DNA from: Secundilactobacillus folii
GTDB taxonomy: Bacteria; Bacillota; Bacilli; Lactobacillales; Lactobacillaceae
NCBI RefSeq assembly: GCF_009720675.1
Contig: NZ_WNJO01000012.1
Span: 1-64,000 of the forward strand
Reading direction: 5' to 3'
Length of the DNA stretch: 64,000 nt
Made by a program: the position numbers and the translations under genes. The notes beneath the pieces were generated by a model. That model did no database searches. It had not been told where the DNA came from and saw only the letters and a program-made list of their open reading frames with translations. This document shows positions 28,052 through 38,120 of the stretch, piece after piece; the stretch's first letter is position 1, and every line of letters starts with the position of its first letter.

Positions 28052-29215
28052 CTACTTCACCTCACTGCGTGCCTTCAAACGCGACACGATTTTTGAAATA
28101 TTATCAACCAGCGACTGAATATCATCAGAAGTGGTGTAACGCCCGAAACTGATTCGAATTGATTCGGAGATCCGGGGACTGTCTTCGCCATACATTGCGG
28201 TCAGTACGTGAGACGGTTCTAGTGAACCCGCGGTGCAAGCCGAACCACCTGAAACAGCGATGCCAGCCAAATCTAGATTTGTCTGCATCACGTAAGTCGA
28301 GATTCCCTTGATCCAGATATTAAAGACGTGTTGCAAGTTATTAGGATCTAATGAGCCGTTGATTTCAAAATCGACACCGGCAGCCTTCAGACCGTCAACG
28401 ATCTGGTGCTTAAAGCCCAGGTATTTTTCCTGACGGTGTGCTTTTTCCGTCGATGTGATCGTCTTTACGGCCGCGGCCATGCCAGCAATTCCAGGGATGT
28501 TTTCAGTCCCAGCCCGGCGTTTTTCCTCCTGATCGCCACCCTTAACAAAGCTTGGAAAATTAATACCGGTACGCCGGTACAAAAAACCAACCATTTTTGG
28601 CCCGTTGATCTTGTGAGCCGAAGTCGATAGCATGTCAATATGGTCGCGCTGAACGTCAATATCTAACAAACCATAGGCCTGAACGGCATCCGTATGGAAC
28701 CACGCTTGATGATCCTTCAGCAACTCGCCAATCTCATGAATTGGCATATGACTGCCAACTTCATTATTTCCAGTCATGATCGTCACCAAAATCGTATCAT
28801 CTCGAAGTGCCGCTTTTAAATCGTCCATACTGATCTGACCGTTTTCATCAACTGGTAAGTAAGTGATGTCAAAACCGTGTTGCTCGAGAAAATGCAGCGG
28901 TTTTAAGATTGCTTCATGTTCGATGGCCGTCGTGATGATGTGTTTACCTAAATCTTGACGAGCCAAGGCAGTTTGCATGACTGCCGTATTATCACTCTCA
29001 GTACCGCCACTGGTAAAAATAATCTCATCGTCATCAGCGTTAATGCTTTGGGCAATAATATGGCGGCTATTTTCTAGAACCGTATGTGCTTGGCGTCCAA
29101 GCCCATAGAGGGTCGAAGCATTCCCATAGACATTTTGTAATTTATCCGTCATTTCAGACAAAACTTCTTTTGAAATCGGTGTTGTTGCTGCGTTATCTAA
29201 ATAAATTTCTTTCAC
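28052..29215 (-). CDS. NifS/IscS-like cysteine desulfurase
   Basis: A 387-residue PLP-dependent desulfurase taking sulfur from cysteine to an enzyme persulfide. YLDNAATTPI at the N-terminus, the PLP lysine in STSAHKINGPK (about residue 203) and the active Cys in GSACTAGS are present. GTG near 29215 is preferred over TTG six bases earlier because AAAGGGG lies 8 nt upstream of the GTG. Next to DUF1831 and mnmA, it probably serves tRNA thiolation. No Fe-S scaffold gene adjoins. Confidence 0.92.
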   Translation of the reverse strand: MKEIYLDNAATTPISKEVLSEMTDKLQNVYGNASTLYGLGRQAHTVLENSRHIIAQSINADDDEIIFTSGGTESDNTAVMQTALARQDLGKHIITTAIEHEAILKPLHFLEQHGFDITYLPVDENGQISMDDLKAALRDDTILVTIMTGNNEVGSHMPIHEIGELLKDHQAWFHTDAVQAYGLLDIDVQRDHIDMLSTSAHKINGPKMVGFLYRRTGINFPSFVKGGDQEEKRRAGTENIPGIAGMAAAVKTITSTEKAHRQEKYLGFKHQIVDGLKAAGVDFEINGSLDPNNLQHVFNIWIKGISTYVMQTNLDLAGIAVSGGSACTAGSLEPSHVLTAMYGEDSPRISESIRISFGRYTTSDDIQSLVDNISKIVSRLKARSEVK

Positions 29216-29236
29216 GATCAAAACCCCTTTAAACCT

Positions 29237-29923
29237 TTAAACTGCAAACAGTGCCAGTAACATTCGGGCAGACCGTTTACCAGCCTCAATGATGAAATCA
29301 TCAAAACTGACACCGGCATTTTCATCACCCACGTCAGACATTGCCCGAACGACCACGTAAGGTGTCTTAAACTGATGGGCAACCTGACCCACAGCTGCGC
29401 CTTCCATTTCACTGGAAAGTGCATCTGGAAAATGTTTAAGAATATCGTCAATGGCATCTTTACTTGCAATAAATTGATCACCGGAAACGATCAAACCAGT
29501 TTTAACGGTTAAGCCGGTCGATTCAGCAGCTTTCTCAAGCCGTTGAACCCACTTTTTATCGGCATCAAAACGGGCCGGCTGGCCTGGTAATTGACCGTAT
29601 TCATAATCAAATGCCCGCGCATCAACATCATGGTAAGCAGTTTGGGTTGACAAAACAATATCGCCAACGTGCAAGCCCTGCCCTATGCCGCCAGCTGATC
29701 CAGAATTGATCACCACGTCAACTTTAAATTGTGTGATCAATAACGCCGTTGTTAAACCTGCCTGAACTTTTCCGATTCCTGAACGAACGAGTACCACGTC
29801 TTGATCGCTGATCGTCCCTTCATAAAATGAAACACCGGAAATATCGACCACGTTTTCATTGGTTAACGCTTTTTTCAGTGTTTCTATTTCTTCATCCATG
29901 GCACATAGGATACCATACTTCAT
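29237..29923 (-). CDS. mtnN: 5'-methylthioadenosine/S-adenosylhomocysteine nucleosidase
   Basis: A 228-residue nucleosidase splitting adenine from MTA, SAH and 5'-deoxyadenosine. VINSGSAGGIG, the FxAS-like segment and SSEMEGAAVGQVAHQF (purine-binding Glu and catalytic region) are diagnostic, as is the final SDVGDENAGVSFDDF. Feeds the methyl cycle; lies about 20 bp before the desulfurase gene, so sulfur metabolism genes are grouped. ATG at 29923. Confidence 0.95.
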   Translation of the reverse strand: MKYGILCAMDEEIETLKKALTNENVVDISGVSFYEGTISDQDVVLVRSGIGKVQAGLTTALLITQFKVDVVINSGSAGGIGQGLHVGDIVLSTQTAYHDVDARAFDYEYGQLPGQPARFDADKKWVQRLEKAAESTGLTVKTGLIVSGDQFIASKDAIDDILKHFPDALSSEMEGAAVGQVAHQFKTPYVVVRAMSDVGDENAGVSFDDFIIEAGKRSARMLLALFAV

Positions 29924-29982
29924 ATCGTTTTCCTCACTTTATCAAATTCTATCAAATTGCTATTGATCGACCACTGTTAAGC

Positions 29983-30291
29983 TTAAAATTCCACGAAAAA
30001 AAGCACTAAAAAAGTCGCGACGATGGCTAATGAAAGACCCAAAATCGCCCAGTTTAGCCGTCGTTTAAGCCGGTTGACCTTTTGCGAAACTAATGCCTCT
30101 TCTTCACTAGGATCATACTGAGGATTAGTATGTTGTCTTGCATACCGGGTTTCGGCCTTCAAACGTTCACGATCGCGCTGCTCAAAAGCCGCCTGTTCTT
30201 TTCGCTTCTGCGCTCTGTAAGCACTTCTACTTAACGATTGCTGATCATCATCAGTTTGACGTTGATTATTTTGAGTTGCGATTATTGCCAC
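29983..30291 (-). CDS. Small tail-anchored membrane protein
   Basis: A 102-residue protein with a highly charged, Gln/Arg/Glu-rich N-terminal about 75 residues and one C-terminal transmembrane segment (about 78-99, WAILGLSLAIVATFLVLFF). Start is GTG at 30291, directly after the TAG stop of the NUDIX gene, with no strong SD, so translation probably depends on coupling. Conserved as a hypothetical next to NudF-like genes in lactobacilli to my knowledge. Function unknown. Confidence 0.75.
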   Translation of the reverse strand: MAIIATQNNQRQTDDDQQSLSRSAYRAQKRKEQAAFEQRDRERLKAETRYARQHTNPQYDPSEEEALVSQKVNRLKRRLNWAILGLSLAIVATFLVLFFVEF

Positions 30292-30843
30292 CTACTTTTT
30301 CAACTGCATAATTTCAAGCTGCCAGACTGCCATGACGGTCTTGGCATCTTCAATCTCACCGTTTGCAACCATTTGTTTGAGGTCCGCCAGGGAATAAGCT
30401 TGAATACCAAGATTTTCGCCTTTGTCACGGGGCAGTTCAGACTCGACTGGCTGGAGTCCGGTTACAACGTATAAAGTCATGTATTCATCAGAAAAGCCAA
30501 CTGACGAATAGAAACCAGCGACTCTTTGCAAATGCAGCGGGTGCAGGCGAATTTCTTCATTCAATTCACGAATTGCTGCGTGCTCTGGTTGATCACCATC
30601 TCGCGAATCCAACTTGCCAGCGGGAATTTCTAGCGTTGTTTTACCAATCGGTGCTCGCCACTGACGAACCAAAATCATTTTTTGCTCATCGGTCACCGCC
30701 ATCACTGCTACGGCGCCCGAGTGATGCACAACTTCTCGATAGGCGGTGTCACCGTTTGGCAAAGTTACCGTCTGCCGTTCAACATTGATAATCGCACCAT
30801 CATAAATTGGTTTATGATCAATCACATGTTCTTCAAGATCCAT
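30292..30843 (-). CDS. NUDIX hydrolase, ADP-ribose pyrophosphatase type
   Basis: A 183-residue NUDIX enzyme of the NudF group, expected to hydrolyse ADP-ribose to AMP and ribose 5-phosphate. IRELNEEI holds the core REUxEE motif, and EIPAGKLD precedes it. Compared with the standard box GX5EX7REUXEEXGU, the segment between the Gly and REL is two residues longer, and EEIRL replaces the usual EETG. This may only reflect the ADPRase subgroup. ATG at 30843 with AAAGGATG. Coupled to the 102-residue membrane gene. Confidence 0.87.
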   Translation of the reverse strand: MDLEEHVIDHKPIYDGAIINVERQTVTLPNGDTAYREVVHHSGAVAVMAVTDEQKMILVRQWRAPIGKTTLEIPAGKLDSRDGDQPEHAAIRELNEEIRLHPLHLQRVAGFYSSVGFSDEYMTLYVVTGLQPVESELPRDKGENLGIQAYSLADLKQMVANGEIEDAKTVMAVWQLEIMQLKK

Positions 30844-30860
30844 CTAATCATCCTTTGCAA

Positions 30861-31106
30861 CTAATCTTGTGGTTGTCCTGATACTTTGGTTGCTCCGTTT
30901 TGGGTATCAATGACATGAACCCGGGCTGCTTGAGGTCCCTTTTGCCCTTCCACAATGACAAATTCCACGGTTTGTCCTGGAGTGAGTTTTTTAAAACCGC
31001 CCATTTCGATTCCCGAATAATGAACAAAGACTTCTTCACCGGCCTCGCTTTTAATAAATCCAAAACCGTTTTGCGCGTTATACCGTTCGACAGTACCTTT
31101 GATCAT
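30861..31106 (-). CDS. Cold-shock domain protein
   Basis: An 81-residue CspA-family protein: RNP1 NGFGFIKSE and RNP2 VFVHYSGI are present. Somewhat longer than the usual 66 residues because of a C-terminal tail. Binds single-stranded RNA/DNA and acts as an RNA chaperone. ATG at 31106 follows GGAGTGA; the predicted promoter at 31201-31229 gives an untranslated leader of about 90 nt. Confidence 0.9.
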   Translation of the reverse strand: MIKGTVERYNAQNGFGFIKSEAGEEVFVHYSGIEMGGFKKLTPGQTVEFVIVEGQKGPQAARVHVIDTQNGATKVSGQPQD

Positions 31107-31200
31107 TCAGCTCACTCCATTCATAGACACCGAGATATTGATTCCAAGAAATCGGCACACCAGAAATCTAGTACCTCAAATTTCAATTACTCGCTTTTCA

Positions 31201-31229
31201 TTTTAAACTACCTCACCCATGCAAATCAA
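31201..31229 (-). promoter_or_regulatory. Predicted promoter of the cold-shock gene
   Basis: Minus strand TTGATT (31224-31229) and TTAAAA (31201-31206), 17-bp spacing. The rest of the 376-bp gap to ileS holds only the hairpin at 31344-31376. Confidence 0.45.
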
Positions 31230-31343
31230 GGAGGCTGTATAAAGCTGGACAATAATTAAGAAATTACCTATTTATGGCCAGCAGATAATGACCTTCTAAC
31301 TAGCGCTTTCATCATGAATCAAATGCCGTTTTTGCGCGACAAA

Positions 31344-31376
31344 GCGGTGATTTCCCAAACCTCAGGGAATCACCGC
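31344..31376 (-). terminator. Probable ileS terminator hairpin
   Basis: GCGGTGATT-CCC (31365-31376 complement) pairs with GGGAAATCACCGC with one bulged base. The stem is strong but only CTTTGTC follows on the minus strand, so termination may be incomplete. Confidence 0.5.
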
Positions 31377-31482
31377 CATCGAGAGACTTTTAAGTTAAAA
31401 CGTGCTTTTCACAGTCTCACTATTTGTTGAAATCATTAAAGCTGTAAAGAAAAACGCTTTTTTTCAAGATTTAAAATCAGGT

Positions 31483-34284
31483 TTAATCATCAAATGGGAC
31501 GCCTGCAGTCTGCGGATATTCAGCCTTAACAATACCTGCACAGCGAGCACAGAAGTGTGGATAGTCAGGGTCGTCACCTACCGTTTCACGAGTCATCCGG
31601 CAACGGGCGCAAACCTCACCATCTGCTTTAGCTACGGTCACTGCAACACCGTCATTGTAATTTTCGGCAGTCTCTGGAGCATCGTCCAGACTGCCGGTCG
31701 TCAACCCTGAAACCATCAGAATTTGACGAACGTCAGTATCTAAATCAGCCAGCAACTGCGTGTTCTTAGCATCAAGATAAAGACCCAACTTAGCTTCGGA
31801 AGCCTTGCCAATCAACTTCTGATCCCGAGCTTCTTCAAGGGACTTCAGCACATCTGAACGAACTTTCATGAAGTCATCCCAGTTAGCAGTTAACTGTTCT
31901 TCACCATCAAAATGCTTAACTTCTGGCATTTCAGCTAATTGGGCATAATCTTCAGGTTCCTTTAAGAACGGCCAAATTTCCTCGGTAGTGTGCGGCAGGA
32001 TTGGCGTTAACAGTTTGGTCAAGCCGACAGCTACGTCGTATAACACCGTCTGCATTGAACGACGAGTCTGGCTGTTTTGAGCGTCGATGTACAAAATATC
32101 CTTGGCAAAATCAAGGTAGAACGCTGACAGGTCGGAAATGACGAAGTTCATCAATTCCTTATAAATGTCCAAGAAGTCGTAGTTGTCGTAATGGTTCTTA
32201 ACGCTGGTCACAAACTGATTGAACATCGCTAGCATGTATTTGTCAGCCGAAGCTAATTCATCAACTGGTACGGCGTCGGTCTTCGGATCAAAGTCCGTGG
32301 TGTTGGCCAGCATATAACGCATCGTGTTTCGAATCTTCTTGTAAGCATCTGAAGTTTTAGCAAATGCATCCATGGAGACCCGAACATCAGCGCTACTGTC
32401 AACTGAAGCAACCCATAGACGAACGATCTCAGCTCCCATTTTCTTAATAACCTCTGCGGGAGCGATAGTGTTGCCCAAAGACTTACTCATCTTGTGGCCC
32501 TCGCCATCAAGGGTAAAGCCTTGTGACAGCACAGACTTGTACGGTGCGTGGCCAGACACTGCAACACTGGTAATCAGACTTGAATTGAACCAGCCACGGT
32601 ATTGGTCAGAACCTTCGAGGTACATGTCAGCCGGATATTCCAACTCTGGCCGTTCAACTAGTACGCCTTGATGAGACGAACCAGAATCAAACCAGACATC
32701 CATGATATCCGTTTCCTTAGTGAACTTGCCGTTTGGTGAATGCGGTGAAGTGAAGCCTTCTGGTAACAGATCTTTGGCATCACGTTCGAACCAGACGTCC
32801 GAGCCGTACTTAGCAAATAACTGAGCTACGTTTTCAATTGTTTCAGGGGTGATAATGGCTTCCCCATCTTCACCATAGAAAATTGGTAGCGGAACGCCCC
32901 AGACACGTTGCCGTGAAATGACCCAGTCGCCACGGTCACGAATCATGTTGTGGAGTCGCTTTTTGCCCCAATCTGGGTAGAATTTAACGTCATCAATAGC
33001 CGCTAGAATTTCATCTCGCATCTTATCCACCGAAGCAAACCACTGTGGTGTTGCTCGGAAGATAACGGGTTTCTTGGTCCGCCAGTCAAATGGGTAACTG
33101 TGCTTGTATGGCATGTAGTCCAATAACAAACCGGCCGCTTTAAGTTTATCGAGTGAGATTTGATTGGCATCGTCGTAAAAGACCCCTTCAAAATCAGGTC
33201 CCGCTTCACTGGTCATGTATCCTTTATCATCAACGGGGACGTTAACGGGTAAGTCATACTTTTGACCAACGTAGAAGTCATCTTCCCCGAAGCCAGGCGC
33301 CGTGTGAACTAAACCAGTCCCAGCTTCAGTAGTCACAAAGTCACCGAGCATGGTGACCATTTTACGGTCAGGATAAAACGGGTGCTGCGTCAAAACGCGG
33401 TCAAGTTCTTGACCCTTCACTGTTTTCAGCGTTTGAACGTCTTCCCAGCCAAACTTTTCTGCACAGTCAGCAACTAATTCGGTTGCGATAACGTACTTCT
33501 TGTCGTCACCCTTAGGCTGAACCACTGAGTAATCGAAACCGGCGTCGATCGTAATTCCTTCAGAAGCTGGAATGGTCCATGGCGTCGTTGTCCAAACCAC
33601 CATGTATGTAGTACCGTTTTCAAGAACACCCTTCCCATCAACAACTTGTTCACCGTAAAATGCAGAAGGGGAAGTGACATCATGGTATTCAACTTCTGCT
33701 TCAGCTAAAGCTGACTCAGAAGACCATGACCAAAAGACGGGTTTCTTTCCTTTAAAAATTAGGCCACGTTTTGCAAATGCACCAAAAACACGAACTTCTT
33801 GTGCTTCAAATTCCGGCTTCAATGTTAGGTATGGATCGTCCCAGTCACCAGCTACACCAAGGCGTTTAAACTCTTCACGTTGACGGTCAACTTGTTCCAA
33901 AGCATACTGACGGCAAAGCTTCCGAAACTCAATAGTTGACATCTTTTTACGATCGTAACCCTGTTGCGTTAACTTTTGTTCAATTGGGAGGCCATGGGTG
34001 TCCCAACCAGGAACGTAGGGTGCCCGAAAACCGTTCATTGATTTATAACGGGTAATGAAATCTTTTGAAATCTTGTTTAAGGCGTGACCCATATGAATAT
34101 CACCATTCGCATATGGCGGCCCATCATGTAAGATAAACGTCGGTTTACCTTCATTTAATTTTTGTCGTAACTGGTATACATGATTGTCTGCCCAAGCTTT
34201 TTGCCGGTCAACTTCTTTGACTGGTAAATTGCCGCGCATCTTGAACTTAGTCTTTCCCAAGTTCAGTGTGTCTTTCACCCGCAT
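31483..34284 (-). CDS. ileS: Isoleucyl-tRNA synthetase
   Basis: A 933-residue class I synthetase. HMGHALNK (HIGH-type) near residue 60, KMSKSLGN (KMSKS) near 600, the CP1 editing domain between them and a C-terminal zinc region with CARCRMTR and CARCAG. Full length. Last gene of the dcw-linked block, after divIVA as in many Firmicutes, but independently controlled by its T-box leader at 34314-34510. ATG at 34284 follows GGAGGGACC-type SD. Confidence 0.97.
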   Translation of the reverse strand: MRVKDTLNLGKTKFKMRGNLPVKEVDRQKAWADNHVYQLRQKLNEGKPTFILHDGPPYANGDIHMGHALNKISKDFITRYKSMNGFRAPYVPGWDTHGLPIEQKLTQQGYDRKKMSTIEFRKLCRQYALEQVDRQREEFKRLGVAGDWDDPYLTLKPEFEAQEVRVFGAFAKRGLIFKGKKPVFWSWSSESALAEAEVEYHDVTSPSAFYGEQVVDGKGVLENGTTYMVVWTTTPWTIPASEGITIDAGFDYSVVQPKGDDKKYVIATELVADCAEKFGWEDVQTLKTVKGQELDRVLTQHPFYPDRKMVTMLGDFVTTEAGTGLVHTAPGFGEDDFYVGQKYDLPVNVPVDDKGYMTSEAGPDFEGVFYDDANQISLDKLKAAGLLLDYMPYKHSYPFDWRTKKPVIFRATPQWFASVDKMRDEILAAIDDVKFYPDWGKKRLHNMIRDRGDWVISRQRVWGVPLPIFYGEDGEAIITPETIENVAQLFAKYGSDVWFERDAKDLLPEGFTSPHSPNGKFTKETDIMDVWFDSGSSHQGVLVERPELEYPADMYLEGSDQYRGWFNSSLITSVAVSGHAPYKSVLSQGFTLDGEGHKMSKSLGNTIAPAEVIKKMGAEIVRLWVASVDSSADVRVSMDAFAKTSDAYKKIRNTMRYMLANTTDFDPKTDAVPVDELASADKYMLAMFNQFVTSVKNHYDNYDFLDIYKELMNFVISDLSAFYLDFAKDILYIDAQNSQTRRSMQTVLYDVAVGLTKLLTPILPHTTEEIWPFLKEPEDYAQLAEMPEVKHFDGEEQLTANWDDFMKVRSDVLKSLEEARDQKLIGKASEAKLGLYLDAKNTQLLADLDTDVRQILMVSGLTTGSLDDAPETAENYNDGVAVTVAKADGEVCARCRMTRETVGDDPDYPHFCARCAGIVKAEYPQTAGVPFDD

Positions 34285-34313
34285 TAGGGTCCCTCCTTAA
34301 GTAATTGAATGGT

Positions 34314-34510
34314 ACAAAAAAAGGCCTCATCCCAGGGACGAAGTCTTCGTGGTACCACCCAATTTTTGTTAAAAATAATTCTTATCTTAGCCTTTAACGG
34401 AGCCGATCCGGACTGACCTACAGTATCGATCAGACAGCTAGGAGATGATCTGTATAACAATAGTGGTTACCAGTTTTGCACCATTCTACCGGCTCTCTTA
34501 AACGTGTTGT
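34314..34510 (-). promoter_or_regulatory. T-box leader of ileS
   Basis: Reads on the minus strand. AGAGAG with CCGG (34489-34498) matches the conserved start of stem I; GGGTGGTACCACG (about 34349-34361) is the antiterminator T-box with a UGGU bulge complementary to ACCA of tRNA-Ile. ATC codons near 34444-34449 could be the specifier. The competing terminator stem (CTTCGTCC/GATGAGG with wobbles) ends in seven T at about 34316-34322. Uncharged tRNA-Ile should raise ileS expression. Confidence 0.88.
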
Positions 34511-34550
34511 TAAACTTTCTATTCTCCATGCGCTTTAATGTATCTGCAGA

Positions 34551-35264
34551 TTACTTATCAGACTCATCATCCGGAAAGATCACAACCGTTTCAGTCTGCT
34601 GATCGTGATTCGGATCAACAGGTTGATCAGCATCATAAATCTTTCCTGATGATTCTGCCGAGTCATCTGCTTGTGAATCTGAGTCTGAGTTTACGCCATT
34701 ATCATTCTGATTGTCAAGTTTATTCTGATCGATAAAGGATTGAATCTCATCGTAAGTTGAATCACCCGTGTCCTTCAACAGGGTCGTCCAATTATCGCTC
34801 TTAATCTCTTCCAATTGACTTTCAAGCATCACTTGAAGCCGCTGACGGAAGACACGGGTATTCTTCTTCAAATCGTCAGTTTCAACAGCTAAATTTTGAG
34901 CCTTTTTTGCTGCTTCCGAAAGCAGCTGATTGGCCTTATCTGACGCTTCGCTAACCGTATCATCAGCTTGCTTTTGCGCTTCTTGAGTGATAATGTCGGC
35001 TTCCTTTTGCGAATTGGTCCGAACTTTGTCAGCTGCTTCTTGAGCAACAATGATTGACTGGTTCAACGAATCCTTCAAGTCATTGAAGTACTTCAATTTC
35101 TCTTGTGCAGCCTTCAACTGGTCACTTAGAGACTTATTTTGATCAAGGGTGATCTGATAGTCCTTAATAATTTTTTCTAAAAAATCATTAACTTCATCAA
35201 CATTATAACCACGTAATTTCGTCGAAAATTCTTTATTGTGAATATCTAGTGGGCTAAGTACCAT
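34551..35264 (-). CDS. divIVA: DivIVA/GpsB-family cell-division protein
   Basis: A 237-residue coiled-coil protein beginning MVLSPLDIHNKEFSTKLRGY, the membrane-binding DivIVA N-terminal domain, with NVDEVNDFLEKI. A long Gln/Lys/Glu-rich coiled coil spans about 30-155; the tail (about 180-237) is acidic, Asp/Ser-rich and disordered. It marks curved membrane at septa and poles. ATG at 35264 with GGGAGG. Follows ylmH in the order conserved in Firmicutes. Confidence 0.95.
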   Translation of the reverse strand: MVLSPLDIHNKEFSTKLRGYNVDEVNDFLEKIIKDYQITLDQNKSLSDQLKAAQEKLKYFNDLKDSLNQSIIVAQEAADKVRTNSQKEADIITQEAQKQADDTVSEASDKANQLLSEAAKKAQNLAVETDDLKKNTRVFRQRLQVMLESQLEEIKSDNWTTLLKDTGDSTYDEIQSFIDQNKLDNQNDNGVNSDSDSQADDSAESSGKIYDADQPVDPNHDQQTETVVIFPDDESDK

Positions 35265-35286
35265 AGCTCGTTCCTCCCAATTGCAA

Positions 35287-36069
35287 TTATTTATGCAAAA
35301 CCGCCAACGTAACCCTTAATTTATCTTTTTTAGTTACGCCGTTGACACTTGTTAGTCTGACACGACCAAAGCCACGAACTGAGATCACATCTTGATGTTC
35401 AAGTTGGTAGTCGGGTCGGCCAAAGTCATTCCAATTTAACTGGATCTTCCCAGCTTCAATCAATTCCTTAGCGTGGTGCCGCGACAGGTGAAAGCCAGTC
35501 GCCACCACGTTGTCTAACCGGGTCGATGACAACGTGGTACTCTCTTCTTCCCAAGCATTCAAGGGCTCAATGTGGGCGTCTAAGTCCATCTGAATCAAGC
35601 GAACTTTGATGCGCCCTACATGGTCAATCTGAGTAGCAATATATCGGCTCATGTCCGCAGTAATGTAAAATTGCCATCGCGAACCATCCGTAATGATGTC
35701 ACCCAGCACATCCCTATCAACACCGGCTCCTAATACAGTTCCCATGATCGAACCATGTTCCAGTTCGGTAAATTTAGTTGGGTAATCAATTTCAAACAGA
35801 GTCAATTCAAAATCAAGTTCTTTTTGATCAATGTAATCCGGAAAAATCATTGCCCGTTTCATTTCAGCGGTCTCATAACCGCCATTAAACGCCAATTTAA
35901 GTTCAGAATCACGGTTGACTAACGTCGACAGGATATACTGTTGCCTAGGATTCAAAAAGTGGGTCAAGATAGGCCGATATTCATCACTGGCCTGTTGGAT
36001 CCAACCCGTGGCACTTTCAATAAATGGTGCTTCTTCAGCTCGAAAATGCTGCGCGACTCGATCAGCCAA
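35287..36069 (-). CDS. ylmH: YlmH-type S4-domain RNA-binding protein
   Basis: A 260-residue protein with an N-terminal domain of the YlmH type and a C-terminal S4 RNA-binding domain (about 180-245; RLDNVVATGFHLSRHHAKELIEAGKIQLN). YlmH is known from Bacillus as a ribosome-associated quality-control factor. Start chosen as TTG at 36069: the TTG at 36075 abuts GGAGGAG, whereas 36069 is spaced 6 nt from it. Sits between yggT and divIVA. Confidence 0.88.
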   Translation of the reverse strand: MADRVAQHFRAEEAPFIESATGWIQQASDEYRPILTHFLNPRQQYILSTLVNRDSELKLAFNGGYETAEMKRAMIFPDYIDQKELDFELTLFEIDYPTKFTELEHGSIMGTVLGAGVDRDVLGDIITDGSRWQFYITADMSRYIATQIDHVGRIKVRLIQMDLDAHIEPLNAWEEESTTLSSTRLDNVVATGFHLSRHHAKELIEAGKIQLNWNDFGRPDYQLEHQDVISVRGFGRVRLTSVNGVTKKDKLRVTLAVLHK

Positions 36070-36081
36070 AGTCAACTCCTC

Positions 36082-36369
36082 CTACATTACGCCCATAAGG
36101 TGAAAAATAATTTGCTCTAAATAAGACAGCCCGCCCCGGATAATCCCCAGAACGAAGACAGCGACCAACGGTGCAAAGCCAATCATGCCAATTGTGGCAA
36201 AATTAAACCAGCGCTGAAACGGCTCCACAATTGCACCTAAAAACCGACCAACTTTGGTCTGATATGCGCCTGGGAACCAACTCATCAAGGCGTATACAAA
36301 AATCGCCATGATGTACAATTCGATGGCCCGATCAAGCAGCCAAAACACAAAACTAATAACAGTGACCAA
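36082..36369 (-). CDS. YggT/YlmG family membrane protein
   Basis: A 95-residue protein with two hydrophobic helices (about 3-27 and 62-84) flanking a conserved SWFPGAYQTKVGRFLGAIVEPF-like central region, the YggT signature. Implicated in envelope organisation near the division site. TTG at 36369 is the start, with AAGGAG 7 nt upstream and no ATG available. Between sepF and ylmH. Confidence 0.9.
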   Translation of the reverse strand: MVTVISFVFWLLDRAIELYIMAIFVYALMSWFPGAYQTKVGRFLGAIVEPFQRWFNFATIGMIGFAPLVAVFVLGIIRGGLSYLEQIIFHLMGVM

Positions 36370-36380
36370 AGTCTCACTCC

Positions 36381-36815
36381 TTATTTAAGCTTTTCACCCA
36401 GACTAGCTGAGAGGTCACCAGTAATTTCAAAGTTCTTTGGCGTGCAAAGAAAAATGGCATCACCGATTCGTTCGATATCACCATCAATGGCAAAAACTGT
36501 TCCGGTCAAGAAGTCAACGATCCGCCGGGCAGTTGCATCATCGATCCGAGCAAAGTTAACGATCACCGCTTGCTGGTTCAACAACTGGCTGGCAACGTCT
36601 TGGACATCCGCATAGATTCGCGGTTCAAACAGCGCAATTTTATTGACGGTTGCTCGCGGAGCGTTTAGTGACACAACTTTATTGTCATCGTGTTGCGACC
36701 GCCGGTTAAGAGCCGTCGATTGGTTTGTTGCCGGCTGCGTCTCATCAGGAGTCTGAGCATCATTTTCATAATCATCGTCTACACCAAAGAAATGACTCAT
36801 ACTGAATTTTGCCAT
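36381..36815 (-). CDS. sepF: Cell-division protein SepF
   Basis: A 144-residue SepF: N-terminal amphipathic membrane helix with MSHFFGVDDDYE, a disordered Gln/Asn/Thr-rich linker and a C-terminal globular domain with NKIALFEPRIYADVQDVASQLL. It bundles FtsZ filaments and tethers them to the membrane. ATG at 36815 gives an 8-nt gap from AAAGGAG; ATG at 36818 is equally possible. The TTG at 36833 overlaps the SD. 42 bp after ftsZ. Confidence 0.92.
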   Translation of the reverse strand: MAKFSMSHFFGVDDDYENDAQTPDETQPATNQSTALNRRSQHDDNKVVSLNAPRATVNKIALFEPRIYADVQDVASQLLNQQAVIVNFARIDDATARRIVDFLTGTVFAIDGDIERIGDAIFLCTPKNFEITGDLSASLGEKLK

Positions 36816-36857
36816 CATTAACGCTCCTTTCAATCACTTTCAGGTCGCACAGAGTGT

Positions 36858-38096
36858 TTAGTTATTTTTACGACGGTGTTTGAAGAACGGCGGCGTATCA
36901 AGCCCACTATCATCATCGGCCTGACTATCATCGTCATCGTTGTTGAAGACGCTGAAATCAGGTTTGGAAACACCATCAAATTCACTGGACGCTGGCCGAC
37001 GAGAGGCGGTTGAATCAGGTTGACCGCTTTGAGCAGCGTTGAAGCTGTCCAATCGGTTGGCATCATTTTGCCGTCGTGAATCATTGACCGGTGTCGAATC
37101 GCCAGCTAAATGACGGTGGGAACGGGAATTTTCCCGCTTCTTCTGGTCAATTCCAGTCGCAATAACCGTAACTCGAACTTCGTCACCAAGATTTTCATCA
37201 ATTGAAGTCCCAAAAATAATGTTAACGTCACTGGTTGCTGCTTCGGACACGATCTCAGAAGCCGCTTGAGCTTCAAAGAGTGACAAGTCTGGGCCACCGG
37301 TAATGTTCAAGAGAACTTGTTCGGCGCCATCAATCGAAACTTCCAATAGTGGCGATGAAATCGCCTTTTTAGTGGCATCTTCAGTCCGGTTCTCGCCGTT
37401 AGCGGACCCCACACCCATCAAAGCAGAACCTTGATCTTGCATCACCGTCTTCACATCAGCAAAGTCCAAGTTAACGTAACCGGGACTAGTGATCAGGTCG
37501 GAGATTCCTTGAACCCCTTGACGAAGGACGTTATCAGCCTCTTGAAAGGCCTCCATCATTGGCGTCTTCTTATCCACGATCTCTAACAGACGGTTATTAG
37601 CAATGACGATCAACGTATCAACGTTCTCCTTCATTGCAGCCACACCTTCAGCGGCAAAACGAGCACGTTTGGGACCTTCAAAAGTGAAGGGCCGGGTAAC
37701 AACACCAACCGTCAAAGCCCCCTGCTCTTTAGCAAGTTTAGCGACGATAGGTGCAGCACCGTTCCCAGTACCACCGCCCATGCCGGCAGTGACGAAAACC
37801 ATGTCAGCACCCGACAAAGCCTCGCTAATCTGATCTTCACTTTCCTGAGCGGCTTTTGAACCAATCTCCGGATTAGATCCAGCACCCAATCCACGGGTGA
37901 GCTTAGGTCCTAACTGAATCTTAGTTTCAGCCTTTGACGATTCAAGCGCTTGAACGTCAGTGTTTGCAACAATAAATTCAACGCCCTTAACGTCTTCTGT
38001 GATCATTCGGTTAACGGCATTGCCACCGCCACCACCAACACCAATTACCTTAATGTTAGCGCCTCGGTTTTGTGTTGAATCCAACGAAAATTCCAT
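36858..38096 (-). CDS. ftsZ: Cell-division GTPase FtsZ
   Basis: A 412-residue tubulin homologue. [11 protein letters not shown] at the N-terminus, the GTP-binding [12 protein letters not shown] and the synergy-loop [11 protein letters not shown] are intact. A variable Asp/Ser/Arg-rich linker (about 320-395) leads to the conserved C-terminal peptide [12 protein letters not shown] that binds FtsA/SepF. ATG at 38096 after GGAGGG; 24 bp after ftsA. Confidence 0.97.
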   Translation of the reverse strand: MEFSLDSTQNRGANIKVIGVGGGGGNAVNRMITEDVKGVEFIVANTDVQALESSKAETKIQLGPKLTRGLGAGSNPEIGSKAAQESEDQISEALSGADMVFVTAGMGGGTGNGAAPIVAKLAKEQGALTVGVVTRPFTFEGPKRARFAAEGVAAMKENVDTLIVIANNRLLEIVDKKTPMMEAFQEADNVLRQGVQGISDLITSPGYVNLDFADVKTVMQDQGSALMGVGSANGENRTEDATKKAISSPLLEVSIDGAEQVLLNITGGPDLSLFEAQAASEIVSEAATSDVNIIFGTSIDENLGDEVRVTVIATGIDQKKRENSRSHRHLAGDSTPVNDSRRQNDANRLDSFNAAQSGQPDSTASRRPASSEFDGVSKPDFSVFNNDDDDSQADDDSGLDTPPFFKHRRKNN

Positions 38097-38120
38097 TTTA
38101 TATTCCCTCCACTAATCAGG

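Noticed and set aside
31302-31315. cre-like TGAAAGCGCTAGTT upstream of the cold-shock gene
   Set aside because: Only about 11 of 14 consensus positions match and it is some 80 bp upstream of the predicted -35 box.
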